This document shows, piece by piece, positions 61,368-64,000 of a stretch of 64,000 bases of DNA; positions within the stretch are counted from its first letter, which is position 1; each line of letters begins with the position of its first letter. The notes below the pieces were generated by a model, which made no database searches, had not been told where the DNA came from, and worked only from the letters and a program-made list of their open reading frames with translations. The DNA comes from Alistipes sp. An66. GTDB taxonomy: Bacteria > Bacteroidota > Bacteroidia > Bacteroidales > Rikenellaceae. Location of the stretch: positions 146,951 to 210,950 of the forward strand of contig NZ_NFHT01000004.1 of the NCBI RefSeq assembly GCF_002161445.1. Direction: 5' to 3'. A program made the position numbers and the translations under genes.

Positions 61368-61421
61368 GTTCTGTTCGGGGTTCTTCCAGTTATACTTCAG
61401 TAGAATTGATCTATAATAAAC

Positions 61422-61605
61422 AAAAAGGACGCAAGTACCATTCTTGAACGTCGGGCCTCGCATAGCCTCTCTATCAATCACAGTCCATGCGTCCACGGTA
61501 ATACCGCAAGGTATATACCGAGGACCGCAAGCCGACTGACTGATAGAGATTACGAGAATTGCGAGTTCGACGTTCAGCTCAGTGGGTTTGTCCCATATGT
61601 TATTT
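61422..61605 (-). ncRNA. Candidate rod-shaped structured RNA, 6S-like in size and shape
   Basis: The minus strand has a -7 box TATCTTTG at 61611-61618, so an RNA should start near 61605 and end at the T run 61426-61422, about 184 nt. It folds into a long rod: GAACGTCG/CGACGTTC (61568-61575 with 61446-61453), CTCGCA/TGCGAG, an internal bubble of about 11 and 6 nt, CTCTATCA/TGATAGAG, then CAGTC/GACTG and a CGGTA/TACCG tip. An alternative hairpin GGACGCA/TGCGTCC before the T run could end transcription. Length and open bubble recall 6S RNA, but identity is unproven; a MITE-like inverted repeat is the main alternative. The rest of 61154-61818 holds repeats and terminators, no protein gene. Confidence 0.5.
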
Positions 61606-61610
61606 CTTTG

Positions 61611-61618
61611 CAAAGATA
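61611..61618 (-). promoter_or_regulatory. -7 box of the rod-shaped RNA (TATCTTTG)
   Basis: A perfect TAnnTTTG on the minus strand, 6 nt before the predicted RNA start. An AT-rich region lies upstream. Confidence 0.65.
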
Positions 61619-61818
61619 GCATATCTTTTTTATCCTGCAAGCAAAAATAAAACGCTGTTTGAGAATATAGTTATATTGTATTGGTTGAAAATATGTATAA
61701 AAGTATCAATTGAGTATTATAAGGGTGTTATGAAACGATAAAACTACCTTATAATGAACATATTATACTTTATGTTCAACTCATAGTTGGTAGATTTTTC
61801 TTACTTTTTGTAACATCC

Positions 61819-62670
61819 ATGAAACCCCAATCTTATGCTGACCTCGTACATTCACACATTGCAGAAAAAACAGAACGTGATATTCGTAAAATTGAATCTT
61901 CTGAAGACGAAATCATTTCAAGGGCACTGGCTGTTTCGTTGTTATTGGAGAAGGTTTTTGATAAGTTGAAACAGTTCATTTCGACGTATGAGTTTCAATC
62001 AGAAGCCGATGAGATAGAATTCTTCAAGGAGATAAAACCGCGGATTTTTTGCAAACTGATCTATTATCGAAAGATCTACAACATTGAGATGAACCGTCCG
62101 ATGTCTGGCCCAGATTCAGTTAAAGCCTATTTGAATAGAGAGTTGGACAACATTCAGGATTATAACCACAAGCGTTTGGATTTTTATCGTTACTATCGAA
62201 GTGGAGCATCCTATTTGGACAACGTCTATTTTTTGCGAAATGTCTCTCATAATATTGAGCAGTATTTCGACAGCTTTTATTTTGAACGTGATCCTCTGTT
62301 TTCGACATGTGAAGATTTTCGCGTAGCCAAGATTCTCGCCGGTGATATGTTGAGTCAGTATTTGCTCAATGCGTTGAATGAGCTGGAAATGAATAATTTT
62401 GATTCCCGCTCAGAAGTTCGTCTGATCTGGGCGGACAGCAAGACCGATCTGTGCGAGTTGATATTTGCCCTGCATGCAAAAGGTTCTTTCGGCAATATTC
62501 CGTTGACAAGACTGTCGTCCTATTTTCAGAAGGTTTTCAATATTGAGGTTGGCAGTAACATGTCGCGGACATTCAGCGATCTGAGCTTGCGCAACAATCC
62601 CACACCTTTTTTGGACTCTCTTACGGATTCGCTGCTTGAAAAAATGCAGCGTCCAAAGCGGAAGAAATGA
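61819..62670 (+). CDS. RteC-family protein of an integrative/conjugative element
   Basis: A 283-residue cytoplasmic protein matching RteC, the regulator that controls excision of CTnDOT-type elements in Bacteroides. Recognised segments are EIEFFKEIKPRIFCKLIYYRKIYNIE, YYRSGASYLDNVYFLRN, FYFERDPLFSTCEDFRVAKILAGDMLSQYL, WADSKTDLCELIFALHAKGSF and VFNIEVGSNMSRTFSDLSLRNN in family order. The length is near that of RteC. RteA and RteB are not seen upstream, so its regulation must differ from CTnDOT. Base composition is clearly more AT-rich than the chromosomal part of the window. Confidence 0.9.
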   Translation: MKPQSYADLVHSHIAEKTERDIRKIESSEDEIISRALAVSLLLEKVFDKLKQFISTYEFQSEADEIEFFKEIKPRIFCKLIYYRKIYNIEMNRPMSGPDSVKAYLNRELDNIQDYNHKRLDFYRYYRSGASYLDNVYFLRNVSHNIEQYFDSFYFERDPLFSTCEDFRVAKILAGDMLSQYLLNALNELEMNNFDSRSEVRLIWADSKTDLCELIFALHAKGSFGNIPLTRLSSYFQKVFNIEVGSNMSRTFSDLSLRNNPTPFLDSLTDSLLEKMQRPKRKK

Positions 62671-62797
62671 CTTTCGCAACCGATTTCCCTTTATACCGAC
62701 TTCCCCGTTTTCAGATGGACAGACATCTATTTGTTAATCAATAGAAATCTGGAAAAAATACCGTACTCGGTCGTATTCATCCGAAGAATTTTGAACG

Positions 62798-62834
62798 AAG
62801 GAATTGATTGTTATCCCTATCAGTTCCTTTTTTT
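62798..62834 (+). terminator. Terminator after rteC
   Basis: An 11-bp stem with one T-G wobble (AAGGAATTGAT / ATCAGTTCCTT) and a 10-nt loop is followed by TTTTTTG. The rest of the gap 62671-62972 shows only a possible -7 box (TTACTTTG, 62944-62951) before the next gene. Confidence 0.8.
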
Positions 62835-62972
62835 GCTTTCTTGTGTATGTGATTGTTAATCAGCGTATTGTGAATAGCGCGTTTTCCCGTTGTTTTCAAA
62901 ATAATTGCATACCGTATACGTTATAATTGGTCTCCATATCCCTTTACTTTGTCATCGTAAAACGGCACAGTC

Positions 62973-63314
62973 ATGGGTATGATAACGATGGATTCCGAGG
63001 CCTATAAGGAGGTTGTCGAGCGTCTGGAACGAATTGAGCGTTACGTTATAGAGACAAGTCAGTCAAACGAAGATCTTGACAAGATGTGGGTGGACAGTTA
63101 TGCCGTCTGCCAATATCTTCAAATCAGCGAACGGACTCTGCAACGGTTACGCAGCAAGGGCGAGATTCCCTATTCCAACCTCGGCGGTAAAAACTATTAT
63201 ACGCTTGGCGCTATCAAGCAGGCTCTTGAATCGCGGACGATCAAACGCCGCGAAGAACAATTTGCAGAGCTTCGGGCCCATTATGAAAAGATTCGTCATA
63301 CTTTTAAAAAGTAA
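62973..63314 (+). CDS. HTH_17-type DNA-binding protein 1 of the mobile element
   Basis: A 113-residue protein. An N-terminal helix (YKEVVERLERIERYV) precedes a MerR/excisionase-like winged HTH (VDSYAVCQYLQISERTLQRLRSKGEIPYSNLGGKNYYTLGAIKQALE). Pairs of such genes are typical next to rteC, exc or mobilisation genes in Bacteroides integrative elements, where some act as excisionases (Xis-like). An ATG at 62988 is an alternative start. The next gene starts 6 nt after its stop. Confidence 0.85.
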   Translation: MGMITMDSEAYKEVVERLERIERYVIETSQSNEDLDKMWVDSYAVCQYLQISERTLQRLRSKGEIPYSNLGGKNYYTLGAIKQALESRTIKRREEQFAELRAHYEKIRHTFKK

Positions 63315-63319
63315 TTTCC

Positions 63320-63634
63320 ATGCTTCTGGAGAAAGAATACTTCGATATTTGGATGCGTCGGATCATGGATGTTTTGGAACGCATCGAACGGAATCAGAAG
63401 CCTCCGAAGGCATCAGAATATCCTGTGGTTGAGAATGGTGAAAAGCTGTATGACAATTATGATCTGTGTCGTATGTTGCACATCAGCAAAAGAACCCTTC
63501 AGCGCTATCGAACGCAGTATGGTTTGCCCTATAAGATGTTGAATCAAAAGGCATTTTATCGAGAGTCCGATGTATTGCGATTTATAGAGGAAAATTTTGA
63601 TAAACTCCGAAACTTTCGGAAAGGAACTGTTTGA
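63320..63634 (+). CDS. HTH_17-type DNA-binding protein 2 of the mobile element
   Basis: A 104-residue protein of the same plan as its neighbour: an N-terminal helix (DIWMRRIMDVLERIERNQ), then an excisionase-like winged HTH (YDNYDLCRMLHISKRTLQRYRTQYGLPYKMLNQKAFYRESDVLRFIEEN). The two proteins are related (ISERTLQRLR versus ISKRTLQRYR) and likely work together as recombination directionality factors or as regulators. The exact role is unknown. Confidence 0.85.
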   Translation: MLLEKEYFDIWMRRIMDVLERIERNQKPPKASEYPVVENGEKLYDNYDLCRMLHISKRTLQRYRTQYGLPYKMLNQKAFYRESDVLRFIEENFDKLRNFRKGTV

Positions 63635-63713
63635 TTGCAAAAAGTGTAAAGTATCAATAGATACGCTACAATTTTTCTTTTCGTAGACAAATCTTAATCT
63701 GTATCTTCGTGGC

Positions 63714-64000
63714 ATGAAAGAAGATATACGAAAAATACGGATGCGCCAAAAATGGCTTGGGATATACACCGAAACGGGTTCTGTGACAAAAACAGCCCTT
63801 CGATGCGGGATTGCCCGTTCCACGTTATACCGTTGGATAAATCGCGAGAAAGAACAAGGTAAGTCAAAATTGTCCGATAAATCTAAACGCCCATCAAGAC
63901 TCGCAAATATGAAGGTAACGCCTGGAATTGAAACCATTATTCTTAATCTGCGTGAGACGAGAAAATGGGGAGCGCAACGGATTGCCAACTATCTGCTTAG
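63714..64000 (+). CDS. IS481/IS3-type transposase or integrase, N-terminal part
   Basis: An open frame from the ATG at 63714 runs off the window after 95 codons. The translation has a leucine-zipper/HTH start (KIRMRQKWLGIYTETGSV, TKTALRCGIARSTLYRWINR), then RPSRLANMKVTPGIETIIL and NLRETRKWGAQRIANYL. This is the N-terminal HTH and linker seen before the rve DDE domain in IS481-like transposases. The catalytic part lies outside. TATCTTCG at 63702-63709 is a near-consensus -7 box placed unusually close to the ATG. Confidence 0.8.
   Translation, partial: MKEDIRKIRMRQKWLGIYTETGSVTKTALRCGIARSTLYRWINREKEQGKSKLSDKSKRPSRLANMKVTPGIETIILNLRETRKWGAQRIANYLL

Noticed and set aside
60858..61640. A 260-codon minus-strand frame across the broken endoglycosidase and the gap after it
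   Set aside because: It is antisense to real coding sequence over part of its length, crosses two terminator hairpins, and has no recognisable domain. The structured RNA explains the region better.
61559..61741. A 60-codon plus-strand frame before rteC
   Set aside because: It crosses the -7 box and the RNA candidate, and its composition follows the AT-rich background. No ribosome site or domain is seen.

Overview
The window is a chromosomal segment of a gut Bacteroidales bacterium, most likely an Alistipes-like member of the Rikenellaceae. The evidence is high GC coding sequence, Bacteroidetes-type -7 promoter boxes (TAnnTTTG) before several genes, little use of Shine-Dalgarno sites, and typical families: SusC/SusD, FecR/ECF sigma, fimbrillins, C10 proteases, BACON lipoproteins and RteC. 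The genus is inference; no rRNA or other marker gene is present.

Layout. 1-6.5 kb: the end of mscL, a sodium:solute symporter, a large secreted amidase-like protein, a YqeY protein and a BASS-family transporter. 6.6-22.6 kb: a seven-gene tripartite ABC exporter operon on the minus strand (TolC, HlyD adaptor, four FtsX/MacB-like permeases, one ATPase). It is read divergently from a sigma-54 activator and histidine kinase. A good sigma-54 promoter and an upstream palindrome precede the exporter, so the kinase and activator very probably switch it on. 22.7-28.9 kb: two tandem copies of a module made of a secreted C10 (streptopain-like) protease and a BACON-domain lipoprotein. 29.0-35.6 kb: a nine-gene thiamin operon (thiS, a ThiE/TenI homologue, thiE, thiG, thiH, thiF, a methyltransferase, tenA, thiD) behind a TPP riboswitch; thiC is absent. 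35.8-42.3 kb: a Cys-nucleophile alpha/beta hydrolase, an acyltransferase, a Ser-type sulfatase with an AraC regulator, a CMD-cupin fusion, a cyclophilin-like lipoprotein and a C-terminally shortened AraC paralogue.

42.3-47.6 kb: a slippage-prone tandem repeat just upstream of the promoter of a four-gene fimbria-type surface operon (DUF3575 protein, FimB/Mfa2-like protein, fimbrillin, GLUG-repeat fimbrillin). 47.7-49.8 kb: a small accessory island, AT-richer than its surroundings. It holds a likely toxin-antitoxin module (XRE-DUF3791 fusion, DUF3990, DUF3791) with its own palindromic operator, a second XRE regulator, and two candidate non-coding RNAs. 49.8-61.2 kb: an ECF sigma and FecR pair controlling a polysaccharide-utilisation locus (SusC with STN domain, SusD, two GH18-like proteins lacking the catalytic motif, a DUF1735-LamG protein) that ends in an endo-beta-N-acetylglucosaminidase gene broken just before its catalytic Glu. 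61.2-64.0 kb: direct repeats, a 6S-like rod-shaped RNA candidate, then RteC, two HTH proteins and the start of an IS-type transposase. This looks like the edge of an integrative element.

No tRNA, rRNA or CRISPR array was recognised. All calls come from reading sequence and translations; no database search was run.
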